NCBI GenBank assembly: GCA_001600695.1
Contig: BCKQ01000004.1
Location: forward strand, 1,350,020-1,414,019
Direction of reading: 5' to 3'
Origin: Ascoidea asiatica
Taxonomy: Eukaryota; Ascomycota; Saccharomycetes; Ascoideales; Ascoideaceae
DNA length: 64,000 nucleotides
Position 1 is the first letter of the stretch. Every line of letters begins with the position of its first letter. The notes below the pieces were generated by a model. It made no database searches, had not been told where the DNA came from, and worked only from the letters and a program-made list of their open reading frames with translations. The position numbers and the translations under genes are program-made. This document shows positions 53,577-63,336 of this stretch, in pieces.

Positions 53577-56500
53577 ATGAGTAACAATAAAACCTTTCAA
53601 GCTTGTGATATATGTCGTAAGAAGAAGAAAAGATGTTCAGGAACTTTACCTTGTGATTCATGTAATAAACTTGAAATTAATTGTTCATATGATCAAGTTT
53701 TAAAAAATAAAAGGAAATCTTCAATTAATGATATTCTTGAAACTAATAAAAAAAAAAAAAAAAAATTAGAAAATAAAGAATCTAATTCAATTCATATATT
53801 CAATTCAGACTCAATATCTAATTCCGAATTTAATAATGATTCTAATACTTCAAATAATTTAAATAATTTAAATAATTTTAATAATTCAAATATTCAAATT
53901 GATAAAGATATAATTTTAATGTCAAATAATAATTATCAAAATTCAAATTATTCTATAGATTCTGAATTAAATAAAATTACAAAATTAAATACTAAATTTA
54001 ATTCTACACCAATTTTAATTTCAACTCAAACTCATTCTTCTTCTTCTTCTTCTTCTTCTTCTTCATTTGAACCATTATTAGAATCTAATAATACTAATTT
54101 TAAAAATAATTCTCAAAATTCATTACAAAACTCATTACAAAACTCATTGCAAAATTCTTTTCCTGATTCTTCTCCAAATTTAAAATCAAATTTATCTTTA
54201 AATTCAATTCCTCAATCATCTTCAAATTCTAATATAAATAATTCTATAAATGATCCTATAAAATCTTCAATAAAATCTTCAATAAATTCAAATGAAATTC
54301 CAATTGAATCAAATTATATAAATACTAAACAAGAATCAAAAAGAAATTCTAAAAGGTTAAAAAATTCTAAAAATTCTAAAAATTCAGATACTTCAACTAC
54401 AAAAATAGAAAAAAAAATTGATTTAAATCAAGTTAAAAAAAGTATAGATAAATTAAATAAACAACAAAAAAAATTAGAACTTTTATTAATAAATTTATCA
54501 CAATCTATTGAATTAATAAAAAATAATCAATCATATAATTCAACAAATGAAATTGAAATTGAAATTGAAAATGAAAATGAAAATGAAAATGAAAATTTAT
54601 ATCTTTATAATCAATCAAATCAAAATTCAATTAAAAATAATTTAAATAATATTAATCAAATTAATAATGATATAAAATTTAATAAAAATATTAAAAATAA
54701 TAAAAAAGTTCGTTTTTTAAATTCAAATTTAAATTTAAATTCAATTACAAATTCAAATTCAAATTCAATTACAAAAAATACTAATTATAATAATTTAACA
54801 AATGATACCTCAAAACATTCTCCTTTTACTCATTTATTAAGAGATAATAATGATAATGTTGTTGGTCCTCAGGTTTCATTTCCAATGTTCAGTAAAAGAG
54901 GTATAAATTGGCTTAAAAAAAAATTATCAATTAATTCTAAAATTCAAAATAATTCAATTTCTAATTCCATTTCTAATTCCATTTCTAATTCCATTTCTAA
55001 TTCCATTTCTAATTCTATTCTTATTTCCCAAAATTCAAATGATTTATTAACTCCATTATTAAATATTCCTTTAAAAATTGGTAATCAAATTAAATTATCT
55101 TCTAAAATTTGGACTTCTAAAATTGATAGTAATGATTTATTTAATTTTCCTTCAAAAAATATAATTAATTGGATTATTGATATAGGTTCTGCAGAATCTT
55201 TAACAATTCCTCCAAAAAGTTTATTAAATAAAAAATTTAATCATTATTATGATATACAAAATGGATTAATTAAAAATGATTTAAATAATTCAGATTATTT
55301 ATTTTTAAATGCTTCATTAACTATTTTATCTTTATTCACACATGATTATTATTTAAATCAAAAACATTTCAATGAACCTTTTTTATTAAATGCTAATCAA
55401 TTAAAAGAAATTGAACAAAATCATTTACTTAATTCAATCTATTATTTTAGAAAAATTTGTATAATCAATGATGGTGTAAATACTATTTCTGGACTTTTAT
55501 TATTAGCTCTTTATAATGAAATTTTAAATTTATATAAAGTCTCATATATGTTATTATCAATTGCTATTAGAATTGCTCAAGATATAGGCTTGAATTCTCA
55601 ACAAGTTTATATTTTCACAAAAGAAAATGAAGAAGAAAATAGAATGAAAAAAATTATTTGGTTTGTTTGTCAACAATTTGATAAAGCTATGTGTTATAGA
55701 AGTGGGAAACCACCTATTATAAGAGAACAAGATTCAGGATGTGTTATTGAACTCGAACATAGAATGAAGATATCAAAAAAATTTAATATACCACTTGAAA
55801 AAATTGAACTCTTTCATATAACAACATATTTAAGAGATATAATTAATAAAGGAGATGAAGATGATATTATTGATGCCATAATGTATGCACGATCTTTATT
55901 TTGTGATATAACTGATCGATTATATTCAAAATTTTTTGCAACTTCTGCTTTAGTAGGAAAAAGTAATGATGAAATTATAAATTTGGTAACTGAATTGTCA
56001 GCGGATATGATTGAATGGATCAGTCAATTCCCTGAGGGAGTTAGGCCAAGTAATAGTTCTATTTTTGAAAATAATTTTAAAGTAGATATTAACAAAAATT
56101 TTGGGAATCAAATTGTAGACAATATGCTGGACATAAAATCTATTGATTCCATCAAAATGATGTCAAAGAATTTTGATATTCGAATGCACCTAATAATTTT
56201 AGAGCTTCAATATTATCATTTTTTAATGATAACAAATAGGGTGCTATTAAAAGATTCATGGAATAAAAAAATTACAAAAAAATTGAAAAATTCATATTTG
56301 TTATGCACTGAGTGTTTAATTTACATTATTAATAAAGCTTGTGAAATTCCAGATGATATGTGTAAATTCTTTGATCTTCTAATGTTTTTTCCAATTTCTG
56401 CAATTACTACTTTATTTAGTTTAATTATTAATAATGACTATAAAGATAATAACAATTGTGAGAATATTAATTTAATAATTAAGTGTTATAAGGGCTTTTT

Positions 56501-56930
56501 TCTAAGATGTCCTGATTTGAAAAGGATTTCTTCTGTTTTGCTTTCAATTAGACAATTTATCAAAATATTGATAAAAATTGAAGAAAGAAATACAGGTAGA
56601 AATTTTGAAATAAGTATTCAAGATGAAAATATTTTGAATAATGAAAATATTTGGGAACAAAAACAGACTAGTATGTTCAATCCTTCAAATAATAGTAATA
56701 TTTTACCTCAATCGTTTGAAAACAATTCAATTTTGGAATCCTTTTCAATCGATACAAATTTTAATGAAGATAAAACTGATCTGTTTTTTTTCAATGATGA
56801 AACGTTCAATAATCTTTCGGGGACTGACTTTGGTCAATATCTTGATGGCAATTTTTTTGATTATCTTCTACAGCCTACATCCGAGTTTTCCAATCTCAAT
56901 TTTGATTTTTTAGGCGAAGAAATCTCCTAA
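53577..56930 (+). CDS. Zn2Cys6 transcription factor (Fungal_trans type)
   Basis: A protein of 1,117 aa from the ATG at 53577 (the frame extends four codons upstream only with a TTG). The zinc cluster has cysteines at 10, 13, 20, 26, 29 and 36 (CX2CX6CX5CX2CX6C) in ACDICRKKKKRC, followed by a poly-Lys segment. A coiled stretch (about 285-320, KSIDKLNKQQKKLELLLINLSQSIE) could dimerise the protein. The middle homology region lies at about 610-760, with NTISGLLLLALYNEIL, MLLSIAIRIAQDIGLNS and KKIIWFVCQQFDKAMCYRSGKPP, the pattern of the common fungal transcription-factor domain. The C-terminus is acidic with many Phe, Leu and Asp, like an activation domain. ISNS and LQNS repeats are present. Target genes are unknown. 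Confidence 0.9.
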   Translation: MSNNKTFQACDICRKKKKRCSGTLPCDSCNKLEINCSYDQVLKNKRKSSINDILETNKKKKKKLENKESNSIHIFNSDSISNSEFNNDSNTSNNLNNLNNFNNSNIQIDKDIILMSNNNYQNSNYSIDSELNKITKLNTKFNSTPILISTQTHSSSSSSSSSSFEPLLESNNTNFKNNSQNSLQNSLQNSLQNSFPDSSPNLKSNLSLNSIPQSSSNSNINNSINDPIKSSIKSSINSNEIPIESNYINTKQESKRNSKRLKNSKNSKNSDTSTTKIEKKIDLNQVKKSIDKLNKQQKKLELLLINLSQSIELIKNNQSYNSTNEIEIEIENENENENENLYLYNQSNQNSIKNNLNNINQINNDIKFNKNIKNNKKVRFLNSNLNLNSITNSNSNSITKNTNYNNLTNDTSKHSPFTHLLRDNNDNVVGPQVSFPMFSKRGINWLKKKLSINSKIQNNSISNSISNSISNSISNSISNSILISQNSNDLLTPLLNIPLKIGNQIKLSSKIWTSKIDSNDLFNFPSKNIINWIIDIGSAESLTIPPKSLLNKKFNHYYDIQNGLIKNDLNNSDYLFLNASLTILSLFTHDYYLNQKHFNEPFLLNANQLKEIEQNHLLNSIYYFRKICIINDGVNTISGLLLLALYNEILNLYKVSYMLLSIAIRIAQDIGLNSQQVYIFTKENEEENRMKKIIWFVCQQFDKAMCYRSGKPPIIREQDSGCVIELEHRMKISKKFNIPLEKIELFHITTYLRDIINKGDEDDIIDAIMYARSLFCDITDRLYSKFFATSALVGKSNDEIINLVTELSADMIEWISQFPEGVRPSNSSIFENNFKVDINKNFGNQIVDNMLDIKSIDSIKMMSKNFDIRMHLIILELQYYHFLMITNRVLLKDSWNKKITKKLKNSYLLCTECLIYIINKACEIPDDMCKFFDLLMFFPISAITTLFSLIINNDYKDNNNCENINLIIKCYKGFFLRCPDLKRISSVLLSIRQFIKILIKIEERNTGRNFEISIQDENILNNENIWEQKQTSMFNPSNNSNILPQSFENNSILESFSIDTNFNEDKTDLFFFNDETFNNLSGTDFGQYLDGNFFDYLLQPTSEFSNLNFDFLGEEIS

Positions 56931-57274
56931 ATTGAAGTATAAATTTTTTTTAGTTTAAATACGTCTTGTGCTGTCTAGATTGTGTATAATCAATGGTTGG
57001 TTTCTATTTCTTATCATCTGAACTTAATTTCAATGAGTAATACTTAAAGTACCAATAAAAGTTTTTTATTCGTGAAATAAAACAATTTTTTTTTGGTTTT
57101 TTGGTGTTTTGAAAATTAAATCAGTTTAATCTTTTTTTTATCGAAATGCTTTATGTTGTTTGTATAGAAAAATGTATCATTTAAATTAAGCAAGAAAAGA
57201 AAAGAAAAGAGAAAAAATTATTTAGGAATACATCTTGACATGAGAAGCAAATGATTACTCTATGGTTCAGTAAT
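56931..57274. other. convergent intergenic region (Zn2Cys6 gene and UGA4-type gene)
   Basis: AT-rich with T runs. No ORF, RNA gene or CCA-N6-TGG element was found. Confidence 0.5.
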
Positions 57275-58939
57275 TCAAGACTTTTGTATTTCAGTTTTTT
57301 CTTGAATTTCTTCAGATGAAGGATCATTAATTTCATTGATTGTTTTCCTAGGTCCAAAATAAATTTTATAGGCATAAGTATAATAATATACCAAGGATAA
57401 TATCCAAATTCCTAAAGTCATTACTACAGTATAATTCATAGTTGTTTTATCGACAGTTTTTCCACTTGGAAACATACAAATAATCATTATAAAAGCAATC
57501 CATGCAAGTGCAATCCAACTAATTATTGGAGAAAGTACTTTTCCTAAATAAAATGGACCTGGTTTGAAAATTTCTTTACCATAAACTAATCTTAAAAATA
57601 CAGGCATTCCCCAAGCAAGATAATTACTTGAAACGGCTAAAGTGAATAAAGCATTTGCAGCAGTTGTTCCAATCAAGCATAATAAACCTATTATCAATGC
57701 CATAAAGCCGCTAAACCAAACTGCTCTTAAAGGAACAGCTAATTTTTTATTAACAACTTTTATTATATATGAAAATGGTAAACCATTATCTCTAGAAAAT
57801 GCCCATACTTGTCTAGAAATTGCAGTTAATATACTTGCACCCATTAAATATTGACAAAAAGCGATTAAACTCATAAATGCAATAGCCCATTTTTTTCCTA
57901 AAGAATCATAAATAATTTGAGCTAAAGGTTGGCCATATTCAGTTTCTAAAATAGAAGAAATATCTTCAGTTATACAAGCACATATAACAATACAAATAAT
58001 CCAACCTACTACTCCACAAATTGAGATTGATAAGATTATACCTAATGGAACAGCTTTTGCAGCATTAGTTGCTTCTTCCGATTGATGAATACAAGAATCA
58101 AAACCTCCAATAACCCAAGGAGCTGCCATCCAACTTAAAATAAATTGAAAACCAGTATTCCAAGTAGAATAATTATCAATTTCAGTAAAGATGAATTTTG
58201 CATTTTGAAAACCATCAGTATTTACTTTTGTACCTATAGGTAAAGCAATAATAAATAAAACAATTAAACCAACATTACAAACAATAGATAAAGTTTGTAG
58301 TCTTGCTATTGCTTTTGAAGCTAAAGAAGTTGCAAAAATTTGACTAATAACAGAAGCTGCAAATACACCATATTGTTTACCGGAAGTAATTTTAAAATCA
58401 CCATCTTTTTGAATAACAACAGCAGATAAAATTTCATTTGCTAAACCATAATTTATTGAACATAAACCACCTATTAAAGCTAAAGAATTTGCATTACCAA
58501 TTAAAAAACTTAATGGAATTTTTAAATTTTTTGGAGCATAATGATAAGTCCAATAATATAAACCACCACTTGTTGGAATTGCACTACCTAATTCAGCCAT
58601 ACTTATACCAATTGCTAAAATAAAAATTGAAGCAATAAACCAACCCCAAACTAAACCAACTGGACCACCAGTTAAACCAATTGATAATACAGAAGCAATT
58701 GAAGGTAAAAGACCCATAATTGAAAAAGCAATACCAAATACTTGAATTGTAGAAAATTGTCTTCTTAATTCAGGTTTATAACCAATTTCACCTAATAAAA
58801 TATTATCATCTTTTATTAATCTTGAATCTATAATATCTTGATGTAAAATTGATCTAATTGGTGATAATTGAGTTGTTAAACCAATATTAGTTGTTACTGC
58901 AGATAAATTTTCCTGAGTTTTTTTTTCAATATCAGTCAT
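57275..58939 (-). CDS. UGA4: GABA/amino-acid permease, Uga4 type
   Basis: A 554-aa member of the amino acid-choline transporter family. Twelve membrane segments are predicted after a 65-residue N-terminal region. Blocks typical of Uga4 and near relatives include GYKPELRRQFSTIQVFGIAFSIMGLLPSIASV, IPTSGGLYYWTYHYAP, FDSCIHQSEEATNAAKAVPLGI, GQPLAQIIYDSLGKKWAIAFMSLIAFCQ, LMGASILTAISRQVWAFSRDNGLP and GPFYLGK..SPI. Yeast Uga4 imports 4-aminobutyrate and related compounds and is induced by GABA under nitrogen control. A choline or other amine specificity is possible, but the long identity-like blocks favour the Uga4 group. A short Lys/Glu tail follows the last segment. Confidence 0.88.
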   Translation of the reverse strand: MTDIEKKTQENLSAVTTNIGLTTQLSPIRSILHQDIIDSRLIKDDNILLGEIGYKPELRRQFSTIQVFGIAFSIMGLLPSIASVLSIGLTGGPVGLVWGWFIASIFILAIGISMAELGSAIPTSGGLYYWTYHYAPKNLKIPLSFLIGNANSLALIGGLCSINYGLANEILSAVVIQKDGDFKITSGKQYGVFAASVISQIFATSLASKAIARLQTLSIVCNVGLIVLFIIALPIGTKVNTDGFQNAKFIFTEIDNYSTWNTGFQFILSWMAAPWVIGGFDSCIHQSEEATNAAKAVPLGIILSISICGVVGWIICIVICACITEDISSILETEYGQPLAQIIYDSLGKKWAIAFMSLIAFCQYLMGASILTAISRQVWAFSRDNGLPFSYIIKVVNKKLAVPLRAVWFSGFMALIIGLLCLIGTTAANALFTLAVSSNYLAWGMPVFLRLVYGKEIFKPGPFYLGKVLSPIISWIALAWIAFIMIICMFPSGKTVDKTTMNYTVVMTLGIWILSLVYYYTYAYKIYFGPRKTINEINDPSSEEIQEKTEIQKS

Positions 58940-60043
58940 TTTTAAATATAAAATATAATATTTTTATTATTATTATTATTATTATCAATAATAGTTTCAA
59001 AAATTTTTGTTTTTTTCATTTAATAATGTTAATATGGACAAATTTTCTTTTATTTATTTAAAAAAGTTAAGAATTTTTATAATTTTCAAAAATTATTTAT
59101 TATATTCAAAATATTTAGATAAGAAAACTAATCACTATTGAATAATTAACCTAATTTAAGTTAAAAAAAAATTAAGTTATTAAAAGCTTGTTAATTTGTA
59201 AATATTTAAAAAATCTCATTTGTCGGCTGATACTTTATTGAATTTTTTAAGTGCTTTTTTTTTTATTTTAGATTGATATATTAATTATAATTGAATGGTA
59301 AAATAATAATTATTAGTTTAAGATAATGTATGTTGTAAATCTTAAAAGTATAATAGGATTAATATTATAATTAAGTATGTAAGTATGTAAGTATGTAAGT
59401 ATGTAAGTATTTAAGTATTTAAAGTATTAAACAAAAAAATTACTTTTATTGGAAGTTTATGAGCTTTATTTTTTTTCAATTAATGTTCCCTTATCTAAAT
59501 TTTTCAAAAAAGTATCAAAGTTCATGTTTTATTCAAGTACTTTGAGAATAAGGAGAGAAATAATTGAAATTATTATTAAATGGTACTATTAAAAGAGTGT
59601 AGTATAATTATAATATTCAAGAATTTAAAAAAATGGGATGTTACTAAAATAAAGTAAAAGTAAATGTAACTAAACAGACAAGGGAAATAAGAAGAATTTT
59701 ATATGAATTGAAGCTAAATATATGCATTTATCAAAATACTTTTGATTACTGATAAATGTCAAATATTCAGTTACTAAAGTTATCAATACGTTATTGCATT
59801 TTGTCTTGTTCTTTCTTACGTTGTTATCTGATATCTTTTATCTTGTCTTCTTTTATACAACAATCCTCTAAAGTTATTGCTATCTTTATTCTGTCACAAA
59901 TGGCTGTTATCAAGAAATAAAGTAATATACTATCTAAAGTAGAAATAAGCAAAGGTTACTGGTAACGGTTTCTATTGGCTATTGACGCTGCAGGGTTTAC
60001 ACCAGCCTGCCTTTTCTTGGCAAAACTAAACTTTCCAACTTGA
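58940..60043. promoter_or_regulatory. UGA4-type gene upstream region
   Basis: Mostly AT-rich, with an AAGTATGT repeat at 59372-59411. A small GC-richer stretch at about 59930-60040 sits directly in front of tRNA-Thr and has ACTGGTAACGG (59961). No ORF was found. Confidence 0.4.
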
Positions 60044-60115
60044 GCCTCTTTAGCTTAGTGGTAGAGCGTTGCACTTGTAATGCAAAGGTCGCTAGTTCGA
60101 TTCTGGTAAGAGGCA
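60044..60115 (+). tRNA. tRNA-Thr (TGT anticodon)
   Basis: A 72-nt cloverleaf, acceptor GCCTCTT/AAGAGGC, anticodon TGT (Thr, ACA), discriminator A, no intron. A T12 terminator follows from 60131. Confidence 0.95.
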
Positions 60116-60316
60116 GTCGGGTTTTCCTTCTTTTTTTTTTTTGTTTTTTTTTGTTTTTATTTTCTTTAATTCTGGACTACAGATAAAAAAGGGTCAGGTA
60201 ATAGAAAAAAATAGAAAAACACAAATATTTTCTTTTTCTTGTCTATTTATAAAGAAAGCCATATAAAATATACAACAATTAATATAGATTCGTAAAGAAA
60301 CAATTTAAAAAAAGAA

Positions 60317-60399
60317 TGAAGGATGCGAGGTTCGAACTCGCGCGGGAATCTCCCAGTAGATCTTAAGTCTACCGCCTTAGACCACTCGGCCAACCCTCC
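60317..60399 (-). tRNA. tRNA-Leu (TAA anticodon)
   Basis: 83 nt with long variable arm (GGGAGATTCCC), anticodon stem GTAGA/TCTAC and loop CTTAAGA, giving anticodon TAA (Leu, UUA). T arm GCGAG-TTCGAAC-CTCGC, discriminator A, no intron. UUA is the dominant Leu codon of the genes in this window. Confidence 0.96.
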
Positions 60400-61712
60400 A
60401 GTTTGATGTCATTTTTGAGTTTTTCTGAAATGACAGTATTGCTTAAATGTTAATTTACGGGACTGTTGCTTTTTACCATACTTTTGTTAAAGAGTTTCCA
60501 TTGTTTGAATTATAAAAATGAATACAATTTTCTAATTCAAAGGTAATTGATAAGATAATTAATACCAAGGTTTATCACAAAGTAAACAATATTTCAAAAT
60601 TGAAGATTATATGGGATATATATATGAAGAGATCATTGAAGAAGTTGAATTATTTAATGAATAATTCAATAATTGATTTGAGTTTGAATTTGAAGTGTTT
60701 GTTGTAATGATTGTAGTTGCGGTAGTGGTGGTAGCAGTTGCAGTTATAGAAGTTGCTAAATGATTATCAATATTATCATTATTTCATTGACTAATTGGGT
60801 GATTATTGATTAGAGAGGATAAACAGAGAATGTTTTTTTTTATATAACATTATTTTGATCACAATTGTTTAATTGATATAATTTCAACACAATTTAATTC
60901 AATAAAACTACAAAAATGGTTTTAATTTGATTTAGAATCCAGTCCGTGTCAGGATTCCATTTCTTTTTGTTGTTTTAAGATGAATCTAAATTTAAATGAA
61001 TTTAAACATTTTTTAAAACCATTAAAAGAAATAATAAACTATAATAATCAGATTAATAATATTATTCAAACTAATGAACAATAATATTTATAATAATTAA
61101 GTCTTTTATTATTTAACTTTCTTGAAAGTTTTATCCCCAGGTTTTTTTTTTTTTTTTTTTTATCTATCATTATCTATCATTATTGTTCTATATTCTATTC
61201 TAAATCATGCATCCCAAAGCAGGTGAGATTATTATACAAATATAAACTAGGAAAGCAAAAAAAAAAAAAAGAAGAAGTTTATTATAACTAGAATTAAATG
61301 ACATTTAATTTCTTGGAACTCATAAAATTTAAAGAAAATGATCATTTCTATTTCAATTCAATTATGATTTATCTAAAATTTTGACGTTTTTAATACAATT
61401 TTTTCAAATTTAAATTTATTTAAATTAAAAATTGAAAATATTTTTAAAATTTTATATTTAAAAGAATTAAAAAAAAGAAATGAAAGAATTAATGATATTA
61501 ATAATATTAATAATATTTCATTATGGAAACCATTTAGTTTAAATAATAATTTAAATCAAAATAATTTTTTAAGATATTTAAATGAATTTAATTCAATTTT
61601 TCCAAATGGAGTTTTAATTTTAATTTAAAATAATCTCAATGAAGGTTTTGATCAATCTTTTTTCTCAGAATTATTTATATATTCTGATATCATTTTTTTT
61701 TTATATACAATA

Positions 61713-61748
<36 letters not shown>

Positions 61749-61939
61749 ATACTTATTTATTATAACATTTTAGAAACATCTTTTTTTTATATGTAATATT
61801 AATAAACAAATATCTTTTTTCTTTAACACACACATCATTTGAATATATTTGTTATTACTCAATGATTACAAAAAGCAGTATAACAATCAATTAATTAGTA
61901 TGATAAATAATTAAAAAATAAATATAAAAAAAAGAAGAA
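60400..61939. other. gene-poor region with possible coding remnants
   Basis: The 1.5 kb between tRNA genes without a convincing gene. A minus-strand open stretch (about 60612-60776) would encode a Thr/Ala/Ser-rich tail (ATATTTTATTIITT) but lacks a start codon. A 34-codon ORF starts at 60981 (plus). An 83-codon plus-strand open stretch at 61377-61628 would encode a peptide with SLWKPF and FLRYLNEFNSIFPNGVLILI but has no ATG. T22 and A14 runs and a TTAC repeat (61713-61749) are present. These may be gene remnants or chance open frames. Confidence 0.35.
61713..61749. repeat. (TTAC)n tetranucleotide repeat
   Basis: About nine tetramers in non-coding DNA; the reverse complement (GTAA) is related to the AAGT repeat at 36891. 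Confidence 0.85.
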
Positions 61940-61963
61940 TGCTAATTCTGTGGATCGAACACA

Positions 61964-61996
<33 letters not shown>

Positions 61997-62012
61997 GCTG
62001 AGCTAAATCAGC
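61940..62012 (-). tRNA. tRNA-Phe (GAA anticodon), intronless
   Basis: 73 nt, acceptor GCTGATT/AATTAGC, anticodon arm TCAGA-CTGAAGA-TCTGA (anticodon GAA), T arm CTGTG-TTCGATC-CACAG, discriminator A. There is no intron, unlike the S. cerevisiae tRNA-Phe genes, which all have one. A T-rich terminator follows on the minus strand. Confidence 0.96.
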
Positions 62013-62137
62013 CAAACTACAACGCTTTATTCGAAATTCATACAAAAATTGAGTTTCAGAAATGGAATTATCTTTGTTACGTCCCGTGACTGCCACTAGA
62101 ATTTGATCCACGTGAAGTAAATTTGTATATGTCTTTT

Positions 62138-62209
62138 TCCGATATAGTGTAACGGTGATCATACCTCGCTTTCACCGAGGAGATCCGGGTTCGACTCCCG
62201 GTATCGGAA
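62138..62209 (+). tRNA. tRNA-Glu (TTC anticodon)
   Basis: A 72-nt cloverleaf, acceptor TCCGATA/TATCGGA, anticodon TTC in CCTCGCTTTCACCGAGG, T arm CCGGG-TTCGACT-CCCGG, discriminator A. No intron. Confidence 0.96.
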
Positions 62210-62343
62210 CAGTAATCTCAAGTTTGTTCTTCATTTTTTTTTAGCCAGTTCTTCTAACTGCTTGTCCTGAAATTACATGCTCTTTGCCCTAACAGACGTA
62301 GATGAAAAATCAAAAAAACAAAACAAAACGCGAAAAAAAAAGA

Positions 62344-62437
62344 CTCCTCATTAGGGGCTCGAACCCTAGACATTTCGGTGTCTCGAAATCAACAAATCCC
62401 TAAAAGCCGAACGCTCTACCAACTGAGCTAATGGGGA
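62344..62437 (-). tRNA. tRNA-Lys (TTT anticodon) with intron
   Basis: 94 nt. Anticodon stem TTCGG/CCGAA, loop CTTTTA-A, anticodon TTT, with a 21-nt intron after position 37 (GGGATTT...GAGAC). T arm TAGGG-TTCGAGC-CCCTA, discriminator G as in yeast tRNA-Lys. The acceptor stem TCCCCAT/ATGAGGA has one C4-A69 mismatch. Confidence 0.92.
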
Positions 62438-63336
62438 TGAGTCCTGTTTCGTGGGTCTTCTTCCGAGTGAAATCAAAATAAGCTGGTGGTGTTGTTGCTT
62501 GAGTATCAATATCTTTACTGGTGTACAATTAACTTTACTGCAAAAGCCCTTTATTTTAATTTATCCTAAGAAGTAGAAAAAACTAGGTCTAAAACACAGT
62601 ACTTTTATATATATACAGTATAAATATTACCAAGTTGTATTTTCAAAAGCTTTTCCCCGTTAAGTTTATTAACCCAGTTTATATTCTTTTGAAAAGAATT
62701 GTGAATTAATAAAATTATTTCTTTATTTATTATCGGAATAAATAACTTTTAAGTTCAATTTAAGATTTTCCAGTACTAAAATTATCCGAAAATCAAAATG
62801 CTTAATAATTTAAACCTTATTAAATAAACATTTTAAATAGTAATTTATTTATTTTAAAAAAAAAAAACTTTAGATTTAAATGATTATCAAACAATATGTG
62901 GTGCATTTTTTATAACATTAATTCATTTATCCAATAATAATCAAATATTTGTAAATTATGGAGTAATATTGGAGTAATAATGGAGTAATCTTTAAGATAA
63001 TAAAATCTTTACCAAAGAAACGAGTCAAAACTATTTTTTATTACTCATTTCCTCTCAAATTTAATTACATATGATCTTCATTTCATTATCTTTACCCCAT
63101 GGGGATTATGCTTATGAATAATTATAATTATACTTATAATCAAAACTTTGATGTTATGACAATTTTCATTATTAAATAACAAAGTACAATTTATTTTTAG
63201 TATATATATATATATCATTAAATATCATTACTTTTCTTTTATTTCTCATTTACTTTTTCCTTTCTTCTTTCTTCTTTCACTTTATATAATACATTTAATA
63301 CATTAAATACATTAAATATATTAAATAAAATTAAAA
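62438..63336 (+). promoter_or_regulatory. upstream region of the 3'-edge sugar transporter gene
   Basis: AT-rich with no ORF. A CT-rich tract (63230-63280) is followed by TATATAATAC and TTAAATACA repeats directly before the ATG at 63337, a common yeast leader arrangement. No GC-rich island or CCA-N6-TGG element was seen. Confidence 0.45.

Noticed and set aside
61430-61460. TTTTATATTTA match to the S. cerevisiae ARS consensus
   Set aside because: In DNA this AT-rich the 11-bp consensus occurs by chance many times; it is no evidence of an origin.
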